Assembly (NCBI RefSeq): GCF_036898095.1
Contig: NC_090750.1
Location: 84,117,152 to 84,181,151, forward strand
Length of the DNA: 64,000 nt
Direction of reading: 5' to 3'
Source: Palaemon carinicauda
Taxonomy: Eukaryota > Arthropoda > Malacostraca > Decapoda > Palaemonidae
Position numbers and translations under genes: made by a program. The notes beneath the pieces were generated by a model. The model ran no database searches and had not been told where the DNA came from. It was given only the letters and a program-made list of their open reading frames with translations. Shown piece after piece: positions 10,750-20,699 of this stretch (its first letter is position 1; every line of letters starts with the position of its first letter).

Positions 10750-11098
10750 TGTAGTGTTTTTAATAACACAAAGGATATTTTGGATAGTTTATTCACAGAG
10801 GCCAGAAACTTTTATATATAAAACAGTATATATAGTTAATACAACTAGGGTTCCCGAATGTAACCATGATAAATGCTAATGAAGTTTTACGTCACTAAAT
10901 GTAAGGTGAAAATATCATCGTGAATATACTCTCCCTTCAGAGCCAAGGACTATCAAGATAAGGAAATAAACTGTCAAGGTATTCTTGAAAACCTAGATGG
11001 CATAATATGTAGGTGTACACAGTTTCCAAATAGGCCATATAAGAATGAAAATGAATTCATATGATTGATAATTGAAGATTATTTTACAATACACAACA
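10750..11098 (-). repeat. 5' LTR of the L Ty3/Gypsy element
   Basis: On the minus strand it starts TGTTGTGTATTG and ends CACTACA, 349 bp, fitting the TG...CA rule. It abuts the (TA)n/(CA)n tract upstream. Internal sequence begins GGATAAAGTTGCACAGCGAG; in R this reads AGTGGCACAGCGAG, so TGGCACAGCGAG is a possible but unproven primer binding site. Confidence 0.88.
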
Positions 11099-11119
11099 AC
11101 TAACATGCACACACACACA

Positions 11120-11415
<296 letters not shown>

Positions 11416-11574
11416 TCTTTTATATATTAAACATATTTTTTGTTGCAAACAATAGTAATGTTTTTTCATTTATTTTTTTTTAACTAATTTCACGCCAAAG
11501 GATGTGTAGGATGTCTGGTCATTGTCTCTTACCAATTAGGAAGTTAAAATTTCACTCGGTAGAGAGCATACCTT

Positions 11575-11850
11575 CACCACGGCAGCTTATTTCTCGAGGT
11601 TAGGCATAATTCGGTTGACCTTTTGCTCGACCTTAACCTAGACCTTTGACCTAGAACTTTCAAAGTTGATTGACTTAGACATCAAAATTTAATCACTTCC
11701 ACGTCTCAAAATAACAATTAGCCTAATCTCTGAAAGTTTCATTACTCTGGGTAAAATTGTGATCAGGAAGTTGTTCACAAACAAACAAATGGACAAACAT
11801 CTGGCGAAATCATAACCTCCTTTCCAACTTCGTTGGCGGAGGTAAATATA
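11575..11850 (-). mobile_element. Dispersed AGGTCA-rich repeat, second copy in L
   Basis: It runs from CACGGCAGCTTATTTCTCGA (11,578-11,597) through GACCTTTTGCTCGACCTTAA and ACAAACAAACAAATGGACAA to CCAACTTCGTTGGCGGAGGT (11,824-11,843). Both outer ends carry a GGCGGAGGT/CACGGCAGCTTATT-type boundary, which helps delimit the family at about 270 bp. Confidence 0.6.
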
Positions 11851-12003
11851 TTCTTCCATAGACAAGTTTGATGATAACCAAAGCTGGAAATTAGTTATAT
11901 AAAATACCTTTTTTTTTCTCAGCTCTATGTTCTGTTTCTCTGTTGTTTTATTATTTTGCGAATATTTATTCTTTCCATTTCTATTTAATTTCTATTTATT
12001 CAT

Positions 12004-12062
12004 CGGCGTCAATGACCTTTGATGTTAGGATGCCAGAAAACTTCAAATCAATCAATCAATCT
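12004..12062 (+). mobile_element. SINE-like 3' tail with (AATC)n
   Basis: GGCGTCAATGACCTTTGATG, then GGATGCCAGAAAACTTCAAA, then ATCAATCAATCAATC. The same segment occurs inverted twice in tandem at 23,710-23,868. The tetranucleotide tail suggests a retroposed short element; the body is missing here. Confidence 0.5.
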
Positions 12063-12189
12063 ATTTATTCACTTCGAACTGTCAAGAGAGTGAGAAAATA
12101 TGAACGTATTTATAAAAGTTGGTTGAATGTTGATAATTACTACGGTTTAACAAAGATAGGGAAAACTTTAATTATTTGTTTTTGCATAA

Positions 12190-12595
12190 AAGAAGATTTG
12201 GGAAACCATTTTTACTCCATAAGAAAAAAATTGGATAATTTTTTAATTTTTACTTCATAAAAGAACATTTGGGAAACGTTTTACTTTATAAAATTAGATT
12301 TGGAAAACTTTTATTTATTTTTACGTCATAAAAGAAGATTTGGGAAACTATTTTTACTTTATAAAATTAGATTTGGAAAACTTTTTATTTTTATTTTTAC
12401 GTCATAAAAGAAGATTTTGGAAACTATTTTTATTCTCTAAGCGAAGATTTGGAAAACTTTTTATTTTTACTTTCTTAAGAGAAGATTTGGAAAACTATTT
12501 TTACTTCATAAGAGGAGATTTGGAAAACTTTTATTTAATTTTACTTCATAAAAGTAGATTTGGAAACCTTTCATTATTTTTATTCCATAAATGTT
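12190..12595. repeat. Minisatellite with alternating 33 and about 40 bp spacing
   Basis: The core GATTTGGAAAAC recurs at about 12,195, 12,228, 12,266, 12,297, 12,337, 12,370, 12,413, 12,446, 12,484, 12,517 and 12,557. The spacing alternates near 33 and 38-43 bases, so the higher-order unit is a dimer of about 73-76 bases. Phe/Lys-rich ORFs repeating RRFGKLF or EDLENYFYF follow from the period and are not genes. Confidence 0.9.
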
Positions 12596-12661
12596 CAAAC
12601 GATAGGGTTTATCTTCCCATGAGTTTCCTTATTATTATTTTTCCAGTTCAAACGATATAGT

Positions 12662-12892
12662 TTATCTTCCCATTAGTTTCCTTATTATTATTTTTACAGT
12701 TACCCTTTCAAAACACCACAACCTCAAGTTAGCATTCCAACGCTTGTGAAATATTTCTTCAATCCCCCTAAACGCCTGGACGTCTGCTAGAATTTGTCTC
12801 CCTACTACTCCTTTTTCCTGCAGAATCCTACGGCCATCCTTCAACTTCCACGACGCCTCTCCCTTCTCCAAACTGGCCGTCAAGGGATGCAT
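12662..12892 (-). other. Unassigned 76-residue ORF
   Basis: The frame begins MHPLTASLEKGEASWKLKDG and continues with a mixed, protein-like composition (QILADVQAFRGIEEIFHKRW). The R copy (32,053-32,283) differs at one residue (V to E). R2 is broken by single-base deletions that look like sequence errors. I recognise no domain. It ends in a K/I/R-rich stretch next to the AT-rich minisatellite. It could be an exon, an unknown transposon ORF or chance in a locally GC-richer segment. Confidence 0.2.
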
Positions 12893-13179
12893 TCACCCCA
12901 TCCATCATTGGCTTCTTCTTCCCCTCTCCCTCTCCCCCATACAAGTGCTTCGACCTTACCACTACCCCTCCTTGTAGCCACATCCTCCTCACTACTGACT
13001 CCAGGCTGCCTCTGGTTTCTCTCAGAATGCTGTCCCATATGGTGCCTCTTTGACAGTATTTTAGGGGTAGTTTTTATTTTGGAGAATTCAAAGAATTCTG
13101 AGGTTTCTGTAATGCTATTCCTTCATTTAGATTTGAAGATGTTCGTTGATTTTGGTTTTCTGTTATGTAGTGGCTACCG

Positions 13180-13184
<5 letters not shown>

Positions 13185-13228
<44 letters not shown>
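13185..13228. repeat. (CT)n microsatellite, outer boundary of the 1.3-kb module
   Basis: Forty-four bases of CT. The homologous array in R (31,711-31,760) is one edge of a tandem duplication that has the corresponding 1.3-kb segment twice. Confidence 0.97.
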
Positions 13229-13231
<3 letters not shown>

Positions 13232-13679
13232 TGTAATGTTTTATAGATATAAATTGTAGTTTCTATGACGTTATAAGTGCATTGAAATTTTCAGTTAAAC
13301 TCTCTTATTTTAACAACCTTGACAATACTCTTGCATTTATAGGTCGTTTTTCCTAGTTAAGGGTGGCTTAAGACATAATAGCCACTTATCAGTCTTATCT
13401 GTTTCTTGTTACAATCTTTGCCATTTACCCGGACTTTGTCCGCATCCTGGCTATTGAAACCTTCCTCTCCTTATTTCCCCCAACACTTCCATTATTATAT
13501 GACCCTTTTCACTAACCTAACCACCTTCGCTCTCTTGTCAAACTTTCTTAAAACATTGATCCTTCCTTCCACCCTGGCTAATTTTCAATCACTTCCTCGT
13601 ATATTCAAATTTCTTGACATTTTCAATACATCGGTACATTTTATATTCGTCCTGAATATTACTTTTTTATCCGCATTTA

Positions 13680-14222
13680 ATTTCCAAATTTCACCTCAAG
13701 ATCCTAATCTGGATATTAACCTCCTGCAGCGTGGCTGTTAATTTTTCTTGCATAAGTTGCATAAGATGTTTCATTATTCTGACTATCCTTTGCATTCAGA
13801 TCTTCCCAGACTGCAATATAGTACGTAGTATTAATCATGCAGTTTATTCTGACAGTCTTGCCTCTCTCATCATAAGGCTCAATACCACACAGTATTCTAG
13901 AAGATTTATTCCAGCTATGACCAGATTGTGGAATGGTCCTTCTTAATTTGGTACTTGAATCGATGGCACTTCAGAATTTCAAAACTTGTTGCAAATGCTT
14001 TTCTGTTGAACATGTTGACATAAGTCTCATTTCATAGTTTATAATTAAATGACTTGCAGAAATTTTTTATGGTCTTTTATTTTTTAAAATTCTCATTTAT
14101 AAATCTATTTGTTAGTTCTATATTTCCTTTCCTCACTGGGTTGCTTTCCCCACCTGGTGCCTTTAGGCTTGTGGCATTTTGCTTTTCCTTTTAGGATTGT
14201 AGCGTGGGCTAGTATTAAGGAT
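13680..14222 (+). pseudogene. Non-LTR retrotransposon, RT C-terminal fragment and 3' tail
   Basis: Translation gives SPQDPNLDINLLQRGC, a frameshift, then HSDLPRL-type sequence, CNIVRSINHAVYSDSLASLI, RLNTTQYSRRFIPAMTRLWN and a stop. The pattern RLNTTQYSRRFIPA--RLWN is the C-terminal end of many non-LTR retrotransposon reverse transcriptases. The 3' part carries TTTCCTTTCCTCACTGGG and CTTGTGGCATTTTGCTTTTC, the tail shared by the other fragments. All catalytic parts are missing. In L it is single; in R and R2 it is present twice each. Confidence 0.75.
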
Positions 14223-14412
14223 AGTCAAAGTGTGTCTTCATTCGTGTTCTGCCACCTTACTCTCAATTCCGTATTCTTTTCTTATCCCAAAAGTTTCTCC
14301 CTGTATCCCTTGGTTTTTTTTCCGCTGATTTCTTGCAACACTCGATCCCTTGATGATATTGAATAGCTATAGTGATATTTCACACCCTCTTCTCAGAACC
14401 TGCAGTGTCAAT

Positions 14413-14415
<3 letters not shown>

Positions 14416-14457
<42 letters not shown>
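14416..14457. repeat. (CT)n microsatellite, inner boundary of the 1.3-kb module
   Basis: About 42 bases of CT preceded by CCTGCAGTGTCAATGGAT. Together with the array at 13,185-13,228 it brackets the segment that is duplicated in R. Confidence 0.97.
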
Positions 14458-14460
<3 letters not shown>

Positions 14461-14679
14461 CATATTCTAACACGCTCACACATATGCAGTCTTCATGGAA
14501 ACGTGTAAGTGCTCAAAATAGGTGATCCTCTACATACATTTATACATTCACATAGAGAGTGAAAAGATAAAAAAAGATACAGAAATATTTGTGCGCCATT
14601 CCATAGTGACCTTAAATTTTTATCACTTCGGAAAGTATTTATATGGCAACATGAGAAGTATATTATGTATATAAAATAC

Positions 14680-14735
14680 TATATATATATATATATATAT
14701 ACACACACATATATATATTATATATTATATATATG

Positions 14736-14766
<31 letters not shown>

Positions 14767-14812
14767 CACATATATATATATATATATATATTGATTGATT
14801 GATTGATTGATT
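14680..14812. repeat. Compound (TA)n/(CA)n and (ATTG)n tract
   Basis: TA runs are interrupted by ACACACACACACACACACACC, then five or six ATTG units and AAAGTTTTTTTGTC. The ATTG end resembles the tail of the SINE-like family noted at 12,004-12,062. Confidence 0.85.
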
Positions 14813-15160
14813 AAAGTTTTTTTGTCTATTTTCTGAACTAGTTACTTTTTATTATGATCGTCAGCAAAAAGATCTTTAGACTCCTTATATATTTGTTTTC
14901 TAATCCTAGTGTTGAGTTCCTATATTCGTATCCCCGTGGTTTCTGTAACCATTCCCCCTCGTTTAATGTTTCCCTCGGCGATCTCTGTTTTCATTTCCCT
15001 ATTTCAGTCTTCTCCTCCCCTATCCCCTTCTTTTCTTGTGGCCCTCCCCAACCTACTCTCCCCGGCGCTCTTTTCCACCTAACACCCACACAGCTAAATC
15101 ATTGGCTTTGTCTCTTCAACTCTCCTGTTTCCCCCTCATCCCCTCTTCCAGTTTAGTTCT

Positions 15161-15163
<3 letters not shown>

Positions 15164-15196
<33 letters not shown>

Positions 15197-15242
15197 GAGC
15201 ATCTCTTGTCCTTTTCTCCTCTTTATTTTGAATCTACTCCCT

Positions 15243-15280
<38 letters not shown>
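15164..15280. repeat. Two (CT)n arrays with one spacer module
   Basis: CT arrays at 15,164-15,193 and 15,245-15,280 enclose one 51-base spacer (CATTGAGCATCTCTTGTCCT onward). In R the same place has four GA arrays separated by three spacers, so L carries the short form. Confidence 0.92.
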
Positions 15281-15285
<5 letters not shown>

Positions 15286-15566
15286 GAGCGCTCCACTCCC
15301 CTTGTCCTTTTCTCTGGTGGCCCACCTCCCCCTTCTTCCCCTCTGACCCTCCCAAAGACAAACCCCAGATACGAAACCCGACACCCACACCGGGGGCGTT
15401 ACGGTACTTTGGCCGTCACTTAACGTCACGCTGTAAACTTGTAATAGACGCTGTTGATATTGGATTCCACCTATAGCCCCGCTGGGCTTTTTTTCTCGAT
15501 TTTTAGGCACTTGCAATTGTATATATAATGTGTATATATACAATATATATATATATATATATATAT

Positions 15567-15630
15567 AACGGATTTTGAGCGAAGCGGAAAAATCTATTTT
15601 TGGGTGAGATAGCCATGGCGTCCTGATGGA
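15567..15630 (-). repeat. Terminal repeat of the DIRS element
   Basis: A 64-base segment beginning AACGGATTTTGAGCGAAGCG and ending GGCGTCCTGATGGA. Its reverse complement is found at 16,033-16,095 with a single-base difference. The preceding base belongs to a (TA)n tract, so the element end is sharply defined. Confidence 0.8.
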
Positions 15631-16032
15631 AGGTTCCTGTTTGGTAGCTTCCTTGGGTATAAGACTACTAAGATATTCCCAGAGAATTTAACCACAGGTT
15701 ATCACAGAATTCTAACTTCTGGAGCGAGTATCTCAAAGGTTTCCCTTTAAGACATCGTAATACAACAGGGGACACGCATGTCTGGTCGTGCCACATAGCT
15801 CATCTCCACCCCGAACAGGGGTTAACGCTTCGGTGTGTAAGGGCTGAGAATAGCTGGGAGCCGTTCCACAGCTAATCTCACTCGTGGCTACTACTGATAC
15901 TCGAGACGTAAACAAACGGACGCCATTGCTCTAATGACGTCACGAGCGTCTTTATCCTGGCGCCAGTTGCTGCCCATCAACCATGATACAATTGTGTAGG
16001 GTGGGAACAAACTGACGAAGTAGTAGGGAGGG

Positions 16033-16128
16033 TCCATCAGGACGCCATGGCTATCTCACCCAAAAATAGATTTTTCGCTTCGCTCAAAATCCGTTTTTTG
16101 GGCTCAAGCCATGGCGTCCTGATGGAAG
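16033..16128 (-). repeat. Probable internal complementary region (ICR) of the DIRS element
   Basis: The first 63 bases are the reverse complement of the element's terminal 64 bases. They are followed by TTTTTGGGCTC and then AGCCATGGCGTCCTGATGGA-type sequence in direct orientation (16,107-16,128). In DIRS1-like elements the ICR is a short internal segment complementary to both outer termini and used to complete the circular intermediate; this arrangement fits. The second half should pair with the missing left terminus beyond the gap. Confidence 0.65.
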
Positions 16129-16139
16129 AGTACCAGAGA

Positions 16140-16960
16140 GATCAATGTATCGTGGTAGATTTTCCCCCAGAGTTAAGTGCCTAGGCATTGACAAAATAGC
16201 AAAGTAATCTTAGGTAAGAACCATAGGAACGAAGTATCCTGCCCCCCATTGGTAGGAAGTTCCCATGGGCTATGCCGACGTCAAAGTGGTATTGAAGGGC
16301 TATTCATCTTGACAGAAGAGCTTTTTAAGAGCTTAGAGATGAAGCAGAATGTTTGATATTTGTATAGGAACATTCTGAGTAGGTCAGTGGTGGTTGGGCA
16401 CTGTGTGTAGGGTTCATCTCTGATTATCAGAAGTAAGTATTCGAGTAGGAACCTTACTGAGACAAGGTGAATATAATTTAAGAATAGACATCTTAAATTC
16501 TTCATGACCATAAGAAAGGAGGAATAAATAAAACTATGACAGTATGTATTTCATAGTAAGTAGGAGCTGAAAGAGACGCACAAGTAATAAAATAGAAATT
16601 TTATTTCACAATGCAGAAAATAAATAATTTACAGCAAAAAGTAAAGTTCATTTACAGTAATAATAATGTACATAGAAATAAAGGCTTCGCTCTTGAATCT
16701 GAAAGGGAATTTCAGGATTAGTAGGTACTCGTTCTCGAGGAACGCAAGTCTTTAAATAACACATCATGCTCAAGGCGATGCGGCACTTGTGTGACACTAT
16801 GACATTTCACCTGGGATAAGAACAGTTATAAAAAGCACTAAGTGTTTTTAGACATCACTATGAATCACTCGAGGGTCAACATAGGCACCCGAAGAGTTAG
16901 AGTCCCAAGTAACTCACTGTTCTACGCAGAGTCAGGTGCAGGTTTCATAACACTACCTGC
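16140..16960. other. DIRS 3' non-coding part
   Basis: Between the ICR and the recombinase I see no credible open frame. A 76-residue frame at 16,281-16,511 has no recognisable motif. The region contains an AT-rich stretch (about 16,500-16,680) and is presumably 3' untranslated sequence of the element. Confidence 0.5.
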
Positions 16961-16969
16961 GGCTACCAC

Positions 16970-17733
16970 AAAATGTTTGATTTCGTGCACTTGTTTCGCA
17001 TAATGTTAAAGAAAACTCGCGAGGACTTCCAGCCCGTAAAGTTCTTAAGACTCTCGAAGTCCATGCTCTGAAAGAAATTCAGAGAAGATGCCACTTTTCT
17101 AGGATCATGACCAGCGGGTGTAACTGTTCGGATCCGCTCTGCGAATGAAGTAGGTGATTTTCGCTCTTAATTGTTTCAGTGACAGGTCGCTGCCCGATGT
17201 TTCTCCTTTGAAGAGTTGGCCTCCACCAAAGTTTGAAGTTCTGCGAAGATAGACCTTGAGACTCTCTACTGGACATAGAGAGACATCCTCCTTCAGGGGG
17301 CATATTCTCCAAGGGCCCCATCTTTTGGTGGGTAATTCATTTTTGGCGAGAAACGTCCGGATCGGGGGAGAGGGTCACTTCTCCTGAATCAGCAAACAGG
17401 ATGTGTCCCTCTTCTCTTGATAATGCCACTATTTCGCTGACTCGAGCTCCCGAGGCGAGAGCAAATAAAAATATAACTTTCTGAGTCAGATCCTTGAGGG
17501 GGGCATGAATCATTGTCCAAGTTGGAGGCGGAAATGGAGCACCTTGTCTAGTGACCAGGAGATCGGTTTCGGAGGGGGTGCTGGGCGTAGGCGAGGCACA
17601 TGCTTTCGGCAGTTTGTTAAAGATGTCGTTGGACAGATCAATTTGGAAAGCATATAGAATTGGTCTAGTCAAAGCCGCGATTTGCAAGTTGAGATCGTAT
17701 TGGCTGCTAATCCTTGTCCATGAAGGTGAATGA
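16970..17733 (-). pseudogene. DIRS tyrosine recombinase, frameshifted
   Basis: The N-terminal part in frame 17,687-17,337 ends in KVIFLFALASGARVSEIVAL, the box that carries the first catalytic Arg of tyrosine recombinases (Arg codon at 17,444-17,442). After a frameshift near 17,350 the protein continues (KRWGPWRICPLKEDV, SLKVYLRRTSN). A second break precedes HDPRKVASSLNFFQSM, which supplies the HxxR motif (17,109-17,098). A third change lies just before HYAKQVHEIKHF, where the catalytic Tyr is expected (about 17,000). The order R...HxxR...Y is that of the family. The enzyme would integrate the circular DNA copy. With at least two frameshifts the gene is inactive, unless some breaks are sequence errors. 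Confidence 0.8.
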
Positions 17734-18204
17734 AGAAGGACATACAGAAATCAAATGGTGATTTCTTTAGGATTTTTTGCTTTAACAAAGGAGACCCATT
17801 TCCTCCAGGATGATTCGTATTGCCGTCTCGTGGATTCGGTCTTGTATTCCTCTAGGAAGTCTAGACTTTTCTTCGAGATCCCAAACCTCTTCTTTGCGGG
17901 CAAGGGAGAGAAAATCATGAGATGAAGGTCCTTGATTTTCGATGATGAAGCGAAGACAGTCGACTTCTGTACTTGTTGAGAGAGAACTGGGCCCGGGGAG
18001 AGGGATCAGCTTGGGGCTGCAGCTCCAGGGACCAGGGGGTACCAGTTGCTCCGGGGCCACTTGGGAGCCACTAGGGGCCGCTGTCCCTTTGAAGGTTCTC
18101 AGTTTGGAGAGAGGACTTTCCACAGAAGGTTGGTGGGAGGGAACAGGTATATCTTCGACCATCTGTTCCAGTCCAGTGACATGGCGTCCCACCGCTTCTG
18201 CTTT
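17734..18204 (-). pseudogene. DIRS inter-domain segment between RNase H and recombinase
   Basis: The long frame 18,492-17,782 continues through here with Pro/Ser-rich sequence (PSHQPSVESPLSKLRTFKG, PGPWSCSPKLIPLPGPSS) and LSLARKEEVWDLEEKSRLPR. Part of it looks out of frame relative to the original ORF: the natural-looking KLRTFKGTAA wording resumes after a composition change at about 18,190. I assign no function of its own. Confidence 0.45.
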
Positions 18205-18847
18205 GGGGTCCTCGTACGGGGCTACGTACAGAGGAAGTTGATTGTTGTCGCTCGTTGCAAAGAGATCTATCTGAAGTTCTGGGACTTGATTGGAGATGAA
18301 GGAGAATGATCTTGCGTCTAGAGACCATTCCGACTCTATCGGGTTTGTCCGAGATAGAGCATCCGCTGTCACGTTGCGGAATCCTTGTAGGTGAACTGCA
18401 GACAGGTGCCACTTCTTCTTCTCCGCCAGACGGAAGATTGGGAGAAGCACCTGATTTATCTGGGGCGATCTTGAGCCCTGCGATTGAGACAACGAACTAC
18501 CACCGAGTTGTCTAGGGTTAGACGGATGTGGATCGAGGGTGGCGGGGGGATAACTTCTTCAGAGTAAGAAGGACCGCCATGGCCTCCAAGATGTTTATGT
18601 GGAACGTCTTGAATAGTGGAGACCAGGTCCCTTGAGCTTGTTTCAGGTGGGAGTGACCTCCCCAGCCCTCCAGTGAGGCATCCGTGTGGAGGTTGAGTGA
18701 TGGAGGAGGGTGTTGGAGAGGAATGGACCTTTTCAGGGCCATTGCTTCCGACCACGGCTTTAGGAGGCGTCGAAGTCTGTTTGGAAGCCGTCTCTTGAGG
18801 TCTCTTCGAGCGATGGATGCCGATCGTCTCCAGACTCCCCGCGGCAT
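18205..18847 (-). pseudogene. DIRS RNase H and following domain
   Basis: LHTDASLEGWGG (about 18,690-18,655) has the first catalytic Asp of RNase H, INILEAMAV (about 18,600-18,573) the Glu, and RLTLDNSVVVRCLNRR, in another frame near 18,520, the next Asp. GFRNVTADALSR (18,386-18,350) closes the domain. LFATSDNNQLPLYVAPYEDP (about 18,275-18,215) follows, a segment conserved after RNase H in DIRS-type polyproteins and attributed in some to a methyltransferase-like domain. RNase H would remove template RNA. The reading frame changes at least twice. Confidence 0.78.
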
Positions 18848-18943
18848 CCTTTAGCTGTGCACGAAGCACTGGGTTTGTCACTGAGGCGAATTGTAGAGAG
18901 CCTAGAACTCGTTCCTGCTGTCGTCTTGAAATGCGTTTGGATT

Positions 18944-19585
18944 TCAGTAGTCGCTTGACAGACCCTGCCTATTTCCTTCCTTTTCTTCTGGGGGATGGAA
19001 AAGGCGGTGTGACTGAAGATTCCAGTGGATTCCAACCACTGAAACTTCTGAGCCGGAGAGAGGCGAGATTTCTTCTCGTTGATCTTGAATCCCAGGTGTT
19101 CTAGGTACTGGGTAACTTCGTCCGCAAGACTTTGTACACTCTTCGGGCGAGGGAGCCCAGACTAGCCAGTCGTCGAGGTAGGCCATCACCTGGACGTCTC
19201 TTAGGCGGAGCTGTTGTACTATGGCATCCGCCAGCTTTGTGAAGATTCGAGGGGCCACATTGAGGCCGAATGGCATGGCCCTGAAGGCGTAGCTTTTCCT
19301 TTGGAGTCGAAATCCTAGGTAGGAGGAAGCGTGATGGTTCATTGGAATGTGCCAATAGGCATGCCGCCAGGTCTATAGAGACCGTGTAGGAACCCTGAGG
19401 CAGAAGGGGTCCTTATTTGTTGAAGCGGTCAGCATCTTGAATTTGTTGTTCTCTATGAACTTGTTGAGGGGGGATAAGTCCAGAATGACTCTGAGCTTGT
19501 CTGAGTCCTTCTTGGGAACGCAAAACAGTCTCCCTTGGAACCCTGGTGGACTTTACCTTCCTTATCACCTTCTTGTTCAAGAGGT
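18944..19585 (-). pseudogene. DIRS reverse transcriptase, truncated at the gap
   Basis: The segment adjoining the gap reads in one frame RVPKKDSDKLRVILDLSPLN, the conserved N-terminal RT block. After an interruption near 19,395-19,350 the main frame gives YAFRAMPFGLNVAPRIFTKL and VMAYLDDWLVWAPSPEE. The catalytic box YLDD (19,180-19,169) is intact, with the YLDDWL wording usual for DIRS. The downstream thumb region (NEKKSRLSPAQKFQWLES) is again in a shifted frame. The enzyme copies element RNA into DNA. Its N-terminus and gag are lost in the N run. Confidence 0.85.
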
Positions 19586-20085
19586 NNNNNNNNNNNNNNN
19601 NNNNNNNNNNNNNNNNNNNNNNNNNNNNNNNNNNNNNNNNNNNNNNNNNNNNNNNNNNNNNNNNNNNNNNNNNNNNNNNNNNNNNNNNNNNNNNNNNNNN
19701 NNNNNNNNNNNNNNNNNNNNNNNNNNNNNNNNNNNNNNNNNNNNNNNNNNNNNNNNNNNNNNNNNNNNNNNNNNNNNNNNNNNNNNNNNNNNNNNNNNNN
19801 NNNNNNNNNNNNNNNNNNNNNNNNNNNNNNNNNNNNNNNNNNNNNNNNNNNNNNNNNNNNNNNNNNNNNNNNNNNNNNNNNNNNNNNNNNNNNNNNNNNN
19901 NNNNNNNNNNNNNNNNNNNNNNNNNNNNNNNNNNNNNNNNNNNNNNNNNNNNNNNNNNNNNNNNNNNNNNNNNNNNNNNNNNNNNNNNNNNNNNNNNNNN
20001 NNNNNNNNNNNNNNNNNNNNNNNNNNNNNNNNNNNNNNNNNNNNNNNNNNNNNNNNNNNNNNNNNNNNNNNNNNNNNNNNNNNNN
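19586..20085. other. Assembly gap of exactly 500 N
   Basis: The round number indicates a scaffold join of unknown true size. The left contig contains arm L and most of a DIRS element; the right contig contains u, arm R and the tandem copy. ORFs that span the gap are meaningless. Confidence 0.99.
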
Positions 20086-20433
20086 CGCAAATGATATGAC
20101 GAACACCAAACTGAACAACGCCTGGACCTTACTTTCTACCATGTCGGGTATCATTCTAAAATCTTATCTCCCATCTTGCTTGTATTTTATCACTTATCTC
20201 GTCCATCTTATCTATCTCATCTTTCCTACTGGTCAATGGGTTGAGTTTTCTAAAATGTGGCTGATGGCGCTGTATCATTTGCAGCAGAGAAAGCTTTCAA
20301 TATGAATATTCAAGAAACATGACTGAATAATGAGAAAGCTAATGACGATAATCTGCAGGGAATTAGCATGAAACATTGCGAGCCAAACCACAAATAACAT
20401 TAAAAAGATCATAAAATATTACATGTAAATAAT
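20086..20433. other. Start of the right contig, no gene seen
   Basis: I find neither the rest of the DIRS element nor an exon here. A TTATC/TCATC-rich pyrimidine stretch lies at about 20,155-20,230. Confidence 0.5.
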
Positions 20434-20699
20434 ACCGTTAAAATAAACCGTAGTTTTATTATAAAATTCTCTGTAAAAATAGTTCTCAGCCATATTCCAC
20501 TAAAATACAGGCAACCGTAATTTTACCCAATGCTGTTATCTTTTATGGGTTGGTGACCGTAATATTACTCCTTAACGTCAATATACCCGTTTTGAAAACG
20601 GTAAATGACTGGCAACATTTATTCCAGAATTTTTACCGTTTTTTTACAAAAAATTTTAACAGTATTTCATTAATAAGTCGATATTCTACTAAAAATGTA

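Larger units (their letters stand above)
6191..11098 (-). mobile_element. Ty3/Gypsy LTR retrotransposon, defective (copy in L)
   Basis: This is a complete-length but dead element of 4,908 bp on the minus strand: 5' LTR (10,750-11,098), gag, protease, RT-RNase H, integrase, polypurine tract and 3' LTR (6,191-6,547). The domain order PR-RT-RH-IN is that of Ty3/Gypsy (Metaviridae); the gag and pol wording resembles the family often annotated as K02A2.6-like. Nearly every domain carries stops or frameshifts. The two LTRs have drifted strongly, with many substitutions and indels, so the insertion is old. The same insertion, in the same flanks, is present in R, so it precedes the L/R split. The short motif TAGT precedes the 5' LTR; the sequence after the 3' LTR is GGAGT, so a target duplication is not clear here. 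Confidence 0.92.
15567..19585 (-). mobile_element. DIRS1-like tyrosine-recombinase retrotransposon, truncated by the gap
   Basis: On the minus strand, reading from the gap, it has reverse transcriptase (19,585-18,944), RNase H (about 18,847-18,350), a segment typical of the region after RNase H in DIRS elements, tyrosine recombinase (about 17,733-16,970), then a non-coding 3' part, an internal complementary region (16,033-16,128) and the terminal repeat (15,567-15,630). DIRS elements are known to use a tyrosine recombinase in place of an integrase and are widespread in Decapoda. Gag and the other terminal repeat would lie in or beyond the N gap. Several frameshifts make this copy defective. 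Base composition is clearly richer in G+C than the AT-rich arms. It starts exactly where arm L ends, in a (TA)n tract. Confidence 0.9.

Noticed and set aside
12213..12660. Repeat-containing protein with KRRFGKLF units
   Set aside because: The period of the minisatellite, partly a multiple of three, keeps frames open by chance; both strands and several frames show it.
12794..13231. 145-residue Ser/Pro/Leu-rich ORF, also at 31,705-32,151
   Set aside because: It ends inside a (CT)n array and has low-complexity composition; the shorter opposite-strand frame is the more protein-like one.
17942..18309. Plus-strand ORFs of 87-99 residues within the DIRS element
   Set aside because: They are antisense shadows of the minus-strand RNase H and inter-domain region.
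19413..20305. Long ORFs of 180-256 residues around 19.4-20.3 kb
   Set aside because: They span the 500-N gap and are not real coding sequence.
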